A stretch of 64,000 bases of DNA, from assembly GCA_965261795.1 (NCBI GenBank), contig OZ253476.1:1922001-1986000 (forward strand), written 5' to 3'. The notes beneath the pieces are model-generated. The model worked only from the letters and a program-made list of their open reading frames with translations, ran no database searches and was not told the origin of the DNA. The position numbers were made by a program, and so were the translations under genes. Shown piece by piece: positions 35,350 to 43,861 of the stretch (its first letter is position 1; the number at the start of each line of letters is the position of its first letter). The DNA is from CBDCFV01 sp965261795 (GTDB lineage: Bacteria; Chloroflexota; Dehalococcoidia; Lucifugimonadales; UBA3495).

Positions 35350-36250
35350 TTAGTACCAGATCGCGATTCGGCGGCCGTCGTCGTCGTGCTCGGGCGATGA
35401 TGGCAGTGAGATCGCCTCTCCCGCGGCGATGCGGCTGGCACTCCAAGCTGCCACGGCCGCATCAAGAATGTCGTCCGCGGCGGCGGTCCCCGCGTCTCCC
35501 AGCGCGTCGGCTGACAAGGGTATGTAAAATTGAGATTATAGCTACGAACCGGCCCCACCGCCCCTGGATTCCGGCCTACGCCGGAATGACGGAATGGGTC
35601 CGATACGGAATGGGCCCGATAGTGAGCATTTGGGAGCGGTTTTGTATTTGAGCAAGCCTACCCTACTATGCGGTCTCACGTTCAACTGCGTAAAGTCCCA
35701 AATGAAATACATACCCCTGTCAGCAGCGCGTCGGGGATCACTATACCGACCGCCACCAGCAATGCGCGCCGTTCTGCATGACCGTTCCACTGCTTTTGGA
35801 CGTTAGGGGATGACCCGCGAGCGCCTGAAACGACACCTCGGGATGCACTTCGTAAACGCGCTCGTTCCGCGTGGCTATGGGCTTGACCTCGAGGATCTTC
35901 GGCATGAGATCGAAGCTCTGCATGGAGAGACCCTTTCCGGTCAATTCACGCGATAAGGCATTCGCGGTTTTCCAGTCCGGCGCCGTGAGTACACCGGGGT
36001 GTGGTGTCGGAAAGACGCTGGACGTGAGGGGCCTCACCATGGCGCGGGCGGCGCCATCGGCTGCGCGCTGCAGGGCGGGCGGGGATGGGTAACCGATTGG
36101 AATATCCACGCCGATCACGGTCGCGTCACCTGACGCACCGACGCCGGCGGCGAAGTGCTCATAAAACACTGCGGACGTAAACGCGCCGTTCCCCAGGCGG
36201 ACAAATACCCAACCGCGTTTACATCCGTCGACACCAATCACGACCTGCAT
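35350..36250 (-). pseudogene. DUF429 gene disrupted by a MITE and a frameshift
   Basis: The N-terminal part (MQVVIGVDGCKRGWVFVRLG, VIGVDIPIGYPSPP) begins at 36250. It shifts frame near 35795, continues as ERRALLVAVGIVIPDAL, is interrupted by a 217-bp insertion, and resumes as GDAGTAAADDILDAAVAAWS to DDDGRRIAIWY and TAA at 35350. Without the insertion and shift it would be a normal DUF429 protein of about 235 residues (RNase-H-like fold, unknown role). Confidence 0.8.
35509..35725. mobile_element. 217-bp MITE inside the DUF429 gene
   Basis: Ends GGCTGACAAGGGTATGTA (35509-35526) and TACATACCCCTGTCAGCA (35708-35725) are 18-bp inverted repeats with two mismatches. A 7-bp target duplication GCGCGTC flanks it at 35502-35508 and 35726-35732. 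Removing element plus one duplication rejoins the DUF429 reading frame exactly. It contains one GGATTCCGGCCTACGCCGGAAT hairpin. Confidence 0.9.
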
Positions 36251-36466
36251 GTGAAATATATTAGCATGTGTGCCACCCGGACATCGGCGGCGCGGACCAA
36301 GTCATGTCCACGGGCGGCGCGTCCGGCGGAACGCTGCGGGGTTCGACTATTCCTTTCCCGGCAACGGTTGAAGCCCGGTCATCTACAGGAGACCCACGCC
36401 AATCGGTGGAGGAGCTTTACCCCACCAGGGACGGCTACTTGGGTTCTGTTTCATTTTGCGGGGTAG

Positions 36467-36658
36467 CTACGGGCTTTGGGCCTTCTTGCCTTCCGGCCCG
36501 TAACCGTGCGCTAACAGAAATGCGGCGGTGCTGCCGTACTCAGCTTCGATAACGAATGATTTTGCACTAAGGTCATGTCCCGAAGCGAAGTGTTGTTGCG
36601 TTGATTCCCCGCACCCGCAGTAACACTCTCCCACCTTTGGTGGTTGTTGCTTATTCAT
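36467..36658 (-). CDS. Small Cys-rich IS passenger protein
   Basis: 63 residues. VGECYCGCGESTQQHFASGH contains a Cys/His cluster likely binding zinc; the C-terminal half is AEYGSTAAFLLAHGYGPEGK. The gene lies just inside the left end of the IS. No function is known to me; small metal-binding passenger proteins may be regulatory. Confidence 0.55.
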   Translation of the reverse strand: MNKQQPPKVGECYCGCGESTQQHFASGHDLSAKSFVIEAEYGSTAAFLLAHGYGPEGKKAQSP

Positions 36659-36747
36659 TGCGTTCCTTCATACCGGCCACATCCCGCCAACTCTCAAAGG
36701 GGATAATCACCCCGGCGCTTTCGGCTGGCCGTTTGCCGGCCAGCCCT

Positions 36748-37485
36748 TCATGTGGCCGGAAATAGTTGTAGTTGAGACCAGGCCGTCAAGGTACGCGCCT
36801 GCCCGCTGTCCCGACGTTTCAGCCCGCGTAACGTCTTGTCGCGGTCGCGGAATGTGCCTTGCAAACGTTCGCTGAGATTGTTGTTGATTCTGGCCCGGAT
36901 ACCTTGACTCACAACGTGTTTGACGGGATGCAAGGGAAAGGCAATGCGTACTCCACTCTGATAGGAAGTCAGCCCGTCCGTCTTGATTTCCTTCGGCGCG
37001 TTGGCGGCTCGTTCACGCGCCAAACTGAGGGCGGTAGCGGTCGCTCTCGTAGTTCGCTCGCGGGAAAGGTAGGCGGAAAGGATGAATCGCGTTTTAGAGT
37101 CCATCACATTGAACAGTCAATACTTTCCCCCACCTACCCTTACTTGCAATTCATCGGCCACCCATTCGGGGCCGGTCTCAACCTTGCTGCCCTCGACAAC
37201 CTCTTTGGCGCGGGCGGTCTGTTCCTTGACCCAGCGGTAGACCGTGGTGGCATTAGTTGGGCGTCCAAAGTAGTCTCCAATGTTCTCGGCAGTCCGCCGG
37301 TAGGAAATGCCGTCAAAGTACATATCAACCGCCGCGCCGATTTCTACCGGCGTAGCGTGTTGGCGTCGAGTTTCTTTCTTTGAGGGGTCTATGGTGAGAA
37401 CCTTATACTCCCCACCTGGACGCCGACACGTCTCGCAACGGTCGCCCGTCTTGCGCTTGCAGGTTGAACCGCATAAATGGCCCAT
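36748..37485 (-). pseudogene. DDE transposase with in-frame TGA at a Trp position
   Basis: Codons from ATG 37485 encode a zinc-ribbon N-terminus (CGSTCKRKTGDRCETC), a helix-turn-helix (RRTAENIGDYFGRPTNATTV), and a DDE catalytic part (WVADELQVRVGGGKY-*-LFNVMDSKTRFILS, then IKTDGLTSYQSG and NNNLSERLQGTFRDRDKTLRG). The frame is unbroken except for TGA at 37119-37117. In relatives this residue is aromatic, usually Trp (TGG), so a nonsense mutation is the simplest reading, and no SECIS-like hairpin follows. The IS is probably no longer autonomous. Confidence 0.85.
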
Positions 37486-37564
37486 GATATTCCTCGGATG
37501 TAATCAGAAACGCGGCAGGGCATCACCCCGCCGCGTAGGTTATGAGAGTTGCCGATTTACAGGT

Positions 37565-37981
37565 TTAGTTTGTTGCCTGTCCCACTCCCGCTATTTCGTC
37601 AGTGGGGACTCCAGCCCGTAGCTGGTAGACAATGTTTTCCCGGTCCAGCCTGTTGATGGTTTCCAAGTGCCGCTGGATTGCCCTGTTGGCGTCGCTCACT
37701 TCCCTGTCGCGCACGCCAAGTTGCGTCTGCAGGGCCTGGATAGTACTGATCATCTCGGCAGTTTGGGCCTTTGCCTCTTCCGCCAATTGAGCCTTCGTTT
37801 CGCTGGCGAATCGCTCGTAGGCGTTCCCGAAAGCCACAACGTTAAGTTGCTTCTGATCGCCAGCTGCACCCATCGTGATGGTGTTGGCGCACAGGGTTTC
37901 AGGGTACTTGGCCCGGACGACGGTGGGGTCGTCCTTCCACGCATTCATCATCCAAGCTACGGTTTCCTTTCTGCTAACCAT
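37565..37981 (-). CDS. Coiled-coil IS passenger protein
   Basis: 138 residues from ATG 37981 (MVSRKETVAWMMNAWKDDPT). The centre, AYERFASETKAQLAEEAKAQ to RDREVSDANRAIQRHLETIN, is a long coiled coil. No known family. The next gene upstream on the strand is 26 bp away, so both are in one unit inside the IS. Confidence 0.55.
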   Translation of the reverse strand: MVSRKETVAWMMNAWKDDPTVVRAKYPETLCANTITMGAAGDQKQLNVVAFGNAYERFASETKAQLAEEAKAQTAEMISTIQALQTQLGVRDREVSDANRAIQRHLETINRLDRENIVYQLRAGVPTDEIAGVGQATN

Positions 37982-38007
37982 CGTCAACCCTTTACGGCTC
38001 GGTGGAT

Positions 38008-38436
38008 TTACGCGGGTAGGCTTGGGTCCGCTCCGATGTCGCAATATCCACGGCAAACCTTGACCATTCCGACATCGGGTAGGTGAGCCTTGGCCCAACG
38101 GTGGGCAGCGACGCGGGTATTCCAACTCCCTATGACTAAGCCCGGTTCGCCTCGTTTCTGGACCAATTCAACCTTTACCATAGTGCAACGACAATGACAA
38201 AACACCCATATGTGATAGCCGCCGCACCCTTCGTGACTCACTTCGTTGTCTTGATCATCCGGCAGCATCTGCCAAACAGAAGCATTACTGTACACATGGC
38301 AAACTGTGTCGACTTCACCCAGTGGTTCCAGAACACCGCAGGTCTCATGCGGCATGACGCATCCGGATATATGTGAATAATTGAAGGCGTCCATGACGGC
38401 GATTCTCCTGTCCAGTGGGTTATCTGGCTGAATCAT
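38008..38436 (-). CDS. Cys-rich hypothetical IS passenger protein
   Basis: 142 residues from ATG 38436 (AGGAG seven bases upstream). Contains HETCGVLEP, VSHEGCGGYHIWVFCHCRCTM and VKVCRGYCDIG, suggesting metal binding. No family recognised. It is the first gene of the passenger unit at the right end of the IS; whether it aids transposition or benefits the host is unknown. Confidence 0.55.
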   Translation of the reverse strand: MIQPDNPLDRRIAVMDAFNYSHISGCVMPHETCGVLEPLGEVDTVCHVYSNASVWQMLPDDQDNEVSHEGCGGYHIWVFCHCRCTMVKVELVQKRGEPGLVIGSWNTRVAAHRWAKAHLPDVGMVKVCRGYCDIGADPSLPA

Positions 38437-38703
38437 TTTGCCACTCCTGTACTCACGTTGGGATGTTTCCAACGTGAGTACACTTTTCGGACGTCTCAAC
38501 GAGTGCTACTATAAGGGCCTACCCCGCTAAATGCGACAGAACCGCTACTTGGAGCAAGTCCAACAAGCTGCCCGGTCCTTGATTGACGGGGGTTACTTGT
38601 TGGCTGAGGACGTGCCGACGGTGGTTGAGCAGGCGGGGCAGTTGTACGACGTGTTTTCGGCCCGTGTGCCGGAGGCGCAGGCGGCCAACGATTGACGCCC
38701 AAA

Positions 38704-38740
38704 AATGAGGCCAAGACTATCACGTCTTGGCCTCATCATT
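38704..38740. terminator. Copy of the terminator hairpin in the duplicated segment
   Basis: AATGAGGCCAAGAC - TATCAC - GTCTTGGCCTCATCATT; the outermost pairs of the 34767 copy are lost because GATG is changed to AAAA. Confidence 0.75.
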
Positions 38741-38764
38741 GTGCTGTGGTGGGAAGCAGGCGCA

Positions 38765-39166
38765 TCAGTCGCCCTTGGCGTGTGCATCTTCCAGGCGTTC
38801 CAACCACTCTTCCAGCGTTTCGCCGGCGTTTGCTGCGGCACGCCCTGAGGTCAGAACTTCCGCTACAACTTCCGCTACGGCTTCAGCCTTTGCTTCCTCC
38901 CGCATCTTTGCCCGCCACTTTCGTCTCTGGTCAAGCGCCCACCATATCATCCTGACACTCCCTTCGGTCAGCACTGCAATTGTCGTGTAAACAACTGCCC
39001 CTAAGTCTACTACATCCGATGCAGTTTTTATGTCCTTGGCATTGTTCCAGAGACCCACTCCAAAGGGCAGAGACAGCAGGTATGTCGCTATGAAAGTACC
39101 TACTGGTACAAATACTACGTGGCGTACCAGCCACCTGCTTTTCCACCACTCATTTTCCGGTTCCAA
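38765..39166 (-). CDS. Small membrane protein with coiled-coil tail
   Basis: 133 residues. MEPENEWWKSRWLVRHVVF leads into two hydrophobic segments (about 18-36 and 55-75), then a charged helix (RRKWRAKMREEAKAEAVAEV) and an acidic amphipathic end (LEEWLERLEDAHAKGD). Family unknown. It is the intact version of the truncated gene at 34831, in the duplicated block. Confidence 0.65.
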   Translation of the reverse strand: MEPENEWWKSRWLVRHVVFVPVGTFIATYLLSLPFGVGLWNNAKDIKTASDVVDLGAVVYTTIAVLTEGSVRMIWWALDQRRKWRAKMREEAKAEAVAEVVAEVLTSGRAAANAGETLEEWLERLEDAHAKGD

Positions 39167-39385
39167 TTTATCAGCCTGATAACAAATTCACTGCTTCTTT
39201 ATTCCGTTCGCATTTTCAAGAAACAGCGGCGACCCGCAGGCCATTTAACGAAACAGGCCGTTGGTCACTGTGTCCGTTCAGTAAGCCAACGGCCCGCTTC
39301 AAGGGTTTAAGGGGCTTTCATCGTAAAGGCACCCAACTGTCCGGGTCAACGAGCAAATGTCATAGGAGATGGCGCACTGCGCCGC

Positions 39386-40213
39386 TTATACCTCCAGCGG
39401 GGTGTCTTCCTGATTGGCCCATTCGCCCATGGAGCCGTCGTAGTTCTTGGCCTTCTCGAAGCCCACCAGTTGCAGGACAAAGTTTCCGTTCGCCGAACGG
39501 ATGCCGCCCTGTCAATAGGAGTGGACCGTCTTGTCGGGTGTGATGCCGTGTTCTGACAGGATGCGGCGAATCTCTTCGGCGGGCTTGAATTGGTGGGTAT
39601 CCCGGTCCATCATGTTGAACCATTCCAAGTGGACCGCGCCGGGAACGTGGCCGTTTCTTTTGTTGCCCCGATCAGCGGTCCCGTCCCACTCGCCGTCGGT
39701 GCGGACGTCCCAGACCACCACGTCGGGGTTGCTGTGAGTGGCCTTGAGTTCGTCCATGCGGCACATGATGGCTTCGTTGGCCTTGGGGGTGAAAGTGACG
39801 CCCGTTCCCGGACCGGGCCTGGTGGCTTCCACCGGACGCCCTTCCGACACCCATTGGCGCCAGCCCCCGTTCAGCACCTTGACGTTGGTGTGCCCGTAGT
39901 AGTTGAGCGCCCACCACAGCCTGCCAGCGTAGAGGCTTTGGGAGTTGTCATAGGTGACCACCAGCGTGTCGTCGCCGATGCCCAAACCCTGGCACATGGC
40001 CGCGAACTTTTCAGGCGCAAGGATGTGCACCCGGCCGGTGTCGGGGTCCTTTTCGAAGTTGTCGGGAACAATCATCGCTCCGGGGATATGCGCCCGGTTA
40101 TAGGCGGCGTCAACGTCGGTGTCCACCACGACCACATTGGGGTCATTCCGGTGAGCATCGACCCATTCGGCGTCCGTCAGAAATTCAGGGTGAGCGTATC
40201 CTTCTTCCGGCAT
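39386..40213 (-). CDS. Rhodanese (thiosulfate sulfurtransferase)-like, predicted selenoprotein (TGA = Sec234)
   Basis: 275 residues if the TGA at 39514-39512 is read. Two rhodanese domains: an inactive N-terminal one (LTDAEWVDAHRNDPNVVVVD, LYAGRLWWALNYYGHTNVKV) and a catalytic C-terminal one (VVVWDVRTDGEWDGT, GHVPGAVHLEW). The active-site loop, normally YCQGGxRxxH, reads HSY-U-QGGIRSANG, and translation continues as FVLQLVGFEKAKNYDGSMGE to a TAA at 39386, the standard family end. The start ATG has AGGAGG. It lies 11 bp after the HdrB-like gene. Sec-containing rhodanese-like proteins are known from marine metagenomes; the selenolate would carry the persulfide. Confidence 0.87.
39486..39500 (-). 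promoter_or_regulatory. Putative bacterial SECIS hairpin of the rhodanese gene
   Basis: On the minus strand CCGTTC-GGC-GAACGG: a perfect 6-bp stem with loop GGC, G first, loop starting 17 nt after the TGA. Geometry matches the hairpin in the BtuF-like gene. Confidence 0.75.
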
Positions 40214-40224
40214 CAGGAAACCTC

Positions 40225-41190
40225 CTAGCTTACAAAAGTCTGCTCGATCACGGACCTGGCTTCCGCCAGGGAAACGCCGCTGGCGACGGCGCAAGGGCTG
40301 GTGTCGGCCATGATGGCGTTGGCGTCGCCTAGCAGCATGTGCTTCTTGTACTGGTCCTCGTGCTCTATGCCCAAGGCACGCCCCACCAGAGTGAGATAGT
40401 GCTCCACTTGCAGGGGGTATTGCTTTTCGTAGTCGCACAGCTTTCGTTGGCAGCCGTGATAAAGGGTGGAGTAGATGTCCACGCCGTCGTCCACGGCTTT
40501 CTGGAACGAGTCTTCCACCATGCCGTCCCAGATCTCCGGCCCCAGCTTTTCGCGCACGGCGTCAGTGCAATGACGGGCGAGCCTGACGTCGGTGCCCAGG
40601 TCAACCACGTCCAGACCCGGCAGCGCCGACAGAAGCTTGAAGGCGCACCGGGCTTCCTCGTCGGACTGGGGTCTGCCGGTGTGGTAGTGGAGGCTGACCT
40701 TCGCCTCGGGCTGAGGTTGGAACTGGAGCTTGTCCAGGTTCTCCACCAGGAACTCGGTGGCGTGCTGGAAGGAAAACTCGTTCCGCATGTCCATAATGTC
40801 GTCATAATAGGAAATACAGGAAGGACACCACATGACCACCCGTTCGGGGCTGAACTTCTCGAAGTTCTGGACTGTGGTTGCGGCTACGGACTGGGCCGCC
40901 GCTTCGTCGCCCCGGTTGTAGTGCTGGATGCCGCAGCAATAGGCAGCACCGCCCACGGCGACGAAGTCAACGTCCAGCAGCTTGAAGACGTCCATCACCG
41001 TCCTTACCAAGTGGCTGGTGCGCAGGATGTTGCAGCCAAGGTAAAGGACTACTTGGGTGGGCTTTACGTCTTCCTTGGGGACCGAGAGCAACCAGTCACG
41101 CTCCTCGGGACGGGTCTGCAACCCGTGAAGGACATCTATTTCCCGATAGTACTTGGAGTACCAGGAGCGGTTGTTTTTCTGTTGTGACAT
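40225..41190 (-). CDS. HdrB-like CCG-domain iron-sulfur protein
   Basis: 321 residues. One full CCG cluster motif: Cys53 (YLGCNILRTSH), x31, Cys85-Cys86 (GGAAYCCGIQ), x35, Cys122-PS-Cys125, matching the C-x31-39-CC-x35-36-CxxC signature of heterodisulfide reductase subunit B, which binds a noncubane 4Fe-4S centre. The second CCG half is degenerate (LHYHTGR, YHGCQRKLC). Such proteins act on disulfides or as GlpC/LutA-like electron acceptors. The Sec-rhodanese gene follows directly, so both likely act in one thiol/persulfide pathway. Confidence 0.85.
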   Translation of the reverse strand: MSQQKNNRSWYSKYYREIDVLHGLQTRPEERDWLLSVPKEDVKPTQVVLYLGCNILRTSHLVRTVMDVFKLLDVDFVAVGGAAYCCGIQHYNRGDEAAAQSVAATTVQNFEKFSPERVVMWCPSCISYYDDIMDMRNEFSFQHATEFLVENLDKLQFQPQPEAKVSLHYHTGRPQSDEEARCAFKLLSALPGLDVVDLGTDVRLARHCTDAVREKLGPEIWDGMVEDSFQKAVDDGVDIYSTLYHGCQRKLCDYEKQYPLQVEHYLTLVGRALGIEHEDQYKKHMLLGDANAIMADTSPCAVASGVSLAEARSVIEQTFVS

Positions 41191-41230
41191 TCGTTTACCT
41201 CGCTGTTAGCTGCCGATGACGGATGCCTAA

Positions 41231-41362
41231 GTGACTATCTCAAAACCAGCTCGCTCTGCTGGCATCCCACTCGTCGATGGTTCAAGCCTATGGATTCCCG
41301 CCTGCGCGGGAATGACGGGGTGGACGGTGGAATGACGGGGTGGACGGTGGAATGACGGGGTG
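41231..41362. repeat. 90-bp dispersed repeat copy 2 plus short tandem
   Basis: 41231-41320 matches 20876-20965. It is extended by tandem copies of GGGGTGGACGGTGGAATGAC to about 41362, upstream of the third-codon end of the GGT gene. Confidence 0.85.
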
Positions 41363-41416
41363 GGTGCTGCGACAAGTTTTAAGATAGTTTCTAGATCCTT
41401 CTTCCCGCGCCGTCCG

Positions 41417-43018
41417 TCACCAACCGACGGCGCAGCCGTCCTTTCGCGGTTCGGACGCGCCCCGGAGGACACCCGACTCTGGGTCTCGCTGTATAAGCTG
41501 GGCCCCGCCCAAGCCGCCGGTCATGCCGCGGTAGTACCCGCTGATGGTACGGGTGTTGTGGCCGCGTTTTGTCAGGTCGTCCAAGACTTCCGACGGCAGA
41601 CCTTCCTCCAGAGCCACGTCCTCCTCGGTGACGATGAAACGGAGGGCGTTGAGAGCCGCTTGGGGGTCCATGCCATGGTCCACGATATTGCTGACGACTT
41701 GCAGGTGTCCTTGGGGCTGCATGAACGCGCCCATGACTCCGTAGCACAGGAACAGTTCGTCATCTTTCGTAGCTAATCCGGGAATGATGGTATGGTAGGG
41801 CCGCTTTCCGCCCGCGAGGGCGTTGGCGTGGCCGGGGACCAACGAGAAGAGCGAACCCCGGTTGTGCAGCACGATACCGGTGCCGGGCACCACCATCCCA
41901 CTGCCGAAGTTAGAGTAGATGCTGTATATAAAGGAGCAGGCGTTGCCATCGCCGTCCACGGCACTCAGGTAAATGGTGTCGCTGCCGCCATGCACCCTGC
42001 CGTAGGGAACGGTGCTCATGGCGCGCTTCGGGTCGATCAAGTCACGGCGCTTCGCGGCGAACTCCTTGGACAGCAATTCTTTTGTGGGGACCTGAACATG
42101 ACCGGGGTCGGCCACGTACTGGAAGGCGTCGGCGAAGGCCAACCGCATCGACTCGATCAGGTGATGGTAGGTGTCGGCAGTCTGGGAACCCATGCCCGCG
42201 ATGTCGAAGCCCTCTGCGATGTTCAACGCCTCCAAGGCCGCGACGCCCTGGCCGTTGGGCGGACACTCCCAGCAGGTGACGCCCCGGTAGCCGGTGGAAA
42301 TGGGATCCTCCCAGTCAGTGGTGTGGTTGGCCATGTCTTCAGTGGAGAGGCATCCCCCATGTTCCTGGACGAAAGAGGCCATCTTTTCCGCGATTTCGCC
42401 CTTGTAGAAAGCCTCGGAACCGCCTTCGGCTATCGTTCGCAGCGTACGCCCCAAGGTAGGGATGCGCATTATCTCCCCGTGTCCGGGGGGGCGACCGTCC
42501 AAAAGCATTTCCTGGCCGGACGGCAGTTGGGACAACAGGGGCACCATGTGCGACCACTGGAAGGCGATGATGTCGGAGACAGGGAAGCCCTCTTCGGCGT
42601 ATTGTATGGCGGGCTCCAGCAGCTTCGACATGGGCATGGTGCCGCAGCTTTCCAGTAACTTCTCCCAACCGTCGACGGCTCCCGGCACGGTGACGGAGTG
42701 GACGCCTCGATGGGGCATCTTTTCGTGGCCCTGTTGACGGAGGGCTTCGAGGGACGCTCCCGCCGCAGCCCGGCCGCTGCCGTTGATGGCGCGGACCGAT
42801 TTCTCCTTGTTGTTCCAGACCAGAGCGAACATATCCCCGCCCACCCCGGTGGATACAGGCTCCACCACGTTGAGCACGGCAGCCCCGGCTATAGCGGCGT
42901 CCACGGCGTTGCCGCCTTCCATCAGAACGCGCAACCCGGCCACCGCCGCCAAGGGTTGGCTTGTCGCCACCATTCCATGTGTCGCTACTACCGTAGACCG
43001 CCGGGAATCAAAGTACAT
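41417..43018 (-). CDS. Gamma-glutamyltransferase family protein, copy 2
   Basis: 533 residues from ATG 43018 (GGAG upstream; an ATG at 43084 is an alternative). NAVDAAIAGAAVLNVVEPVS begins the N-terminal subunit, and SDTIYLSAVDGDGNACSFIY near residue 345 holds the processing/catalytic Thr. The GSG-type oxyanion region NFGSGMVVPGTGIVLHNRG follows. It is cytosolic by sequence and only distantly like the copy at 27014, so different substrates are likely. The HdrB-like/Sec-rhodanese pair lies downstream on the same strand about 230 bp away. Confidence 0.9.
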   Translation of the reverse strand: MYFDSRRSTVVATHGMVATSQPLAAVAGLRVLMEGGNAVDAAIAGAAVLNVVEPVSTGVGGDMFALVWNNKEKSVRAINGSGRAAAGASLEALRQQGHEKMPHRGVHSVTVPGAVDGWEKLLESCGTMPMSKLLEPAIQYAEEGFPVSDIIAFQWSHMVPLLSQLPSGQEMLLDGRPPGHGEIMRIPTLGRTLRTIAEGGSEAFYKGEIAEKMASFVQEHGGCLSTEDMANHTTDWEDPISTGYRGVTCWECPPNGQGVAALEALNIAEGFDIAGMGSQTADTYHHLIESMRLAFADAFQYVADPGHVQVPTKELLSKEFAAKRRDLIDPKRAMSTVPYGRVHGGSDTIYLSAVDGDGNACSFIYSIYSNFGSGMVVPGTGIVLHNRGSLFSLVPGHANALAGGKRPYHTIIPGLATKDDELFLCYGVMGAFMQPQGHLQVVSNIVDHGMDPQAALNALRFIVTEEDVALEEGLPSEVLDDLTKRGHNTRTISGYYRGMTGGLGGAQLIQRDPESGVLRGASEPRKDGCAVGW

Positions 43019-43214
43019 GACGGGCCCGCTCCGCTTCAAAGCCTGGGTGTATGTTGGGGTTGAAATGCGGGGCCATTGTACCATGCGCAGTGGTTCATGC
43101 GGATGTCTTGGTGGTGTAAACTAATACGACGCTCTCATATATGCAGGAGAAGGACGCCAAGGGGCTTGCTGCGATCGAGACAATCCTAAAGCTACTGTTG
43201 AGGTCTGCCAAATA

Positions 43215-43798
43215 ATTCGAAGACTGAACCCTACTCTTTTCGTCGTACTCATAGTTCCGGCCGTTGTGCTGGCGGTTGTAGTGACACTGGCGGCCGCCCG
43301 GTCCGGCCAAGCAGGTACACAGAACATAGGGACCAGTGCTACAGTCGTTCTGGAGTCATCGTCCGGCGATCCGATGGGGACCGTAATGATGACGCAGTGG
43401 ACCGCGGGGTGCTGGTAGCCCCCGAGGTGCATGGACTGACCCTTGGAGGCCATGCTTTCACTGTTCACGCCGTTGGAGCTTGTACGCCCGACTTCGCAGC
43501 CGCGGGCGGCCACTTCAACCCCCAAGACACGCAACACGGATTTATACATCCTGACTGGAAGCGGGATAAGCACGCGGCAGGGCATGGCGGCGACCTGCCC
43601 AACATCTATGCGGCGCTCGACGGTTCAGCCCGCGCCGACTTTTTCACCGACGATATCAGCCTGGAGACGGACGCGGACCATTCAGTTTTCGACTCGGACG
43701 GCTCCGCGATAATCGTGCATGAAAAACCGGACGCCTATGGCGAAGAGGAATCGGATACCGGCAACCGTGTGGCTTGCGGCGTTATACGGCGCAACTAA
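43215..43798 (+). pseudogene. Decayed Cu/Zn superoxide dismutase
   Basis: An N-terminal membrane/signal helix (LNPTLFVVLIVPAVVLAVVV) and SSGDPMGTVMMTQ are in one frame; the remainder, DRGVLVAPEVHGLTLGGHAF to GNRVACGVIRRN, is in another, joined near 43396 by a missing base. Metal ligands are mostly kept (GGHFNP, QHG, HAAGHGGDLPN, SAIIVH), but the first copper His of the HxH is Thr (FTVH). No ATG is found; GAGGT ten bases before ATT at 43215 suggests a mutated start. Three separate lesions argue for a pseudogene. Confidence 0.8.
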
Positions 43799-43861
43799 TC
43801 GGAGGGTTCCCCAAGGCCGGTTAGGGACTGTCATCAATCAAGGATTTGATGTTGGTCTAAC

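Larger units (their letters stand above)
36442..38543. mobile_element. 2.1-kb insertion sequence with passenger genes
   Basis: Inverted ends GGTTCTGTTTCATTTTGCGG at 36442 and, reverse-complemented, GGTTCTGTCGCATTTAGCGG at 38543 (about 25 bp, three mismatches). Target duplication GCTACTTG at 36434-36441 and 38544-38551. It carries a DDE transposase gene interrupted by a TGA plus three small non-transposase genes, all on the minus strand. The 8-bp duplication and the NNNLSERLQGTFRDRDK motif suit IS6-like elements. Confidence 0.9.
36272..38695 (+). pseudogene. Duplicated 3' fragment of the alpha/beta hydrolase, split by an IS
   Basis: 36272-36441 and 38544-38695 together match 34448-34761 of the intact gene (DIGGADQVMSTGGASGGTLR through FSARVPEAQAAND), with a few substitutions. 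The 5' two thirds of the gene are absent. The IS at 36442-38543 interrupts it with an 8-bp target duplication GCTACTTG. Confidence 0.9.

Noticed and set aside
36748..37485. In-frame TGA in the transposase as a fourth selenocysteine codon
   Set aside because: The position is aromatic (Trp) in this transposase type, not Cys, and no compact hairpin lies 15-40 nt downstream. A TGG-to-TGA nonsense mutation is simpler.
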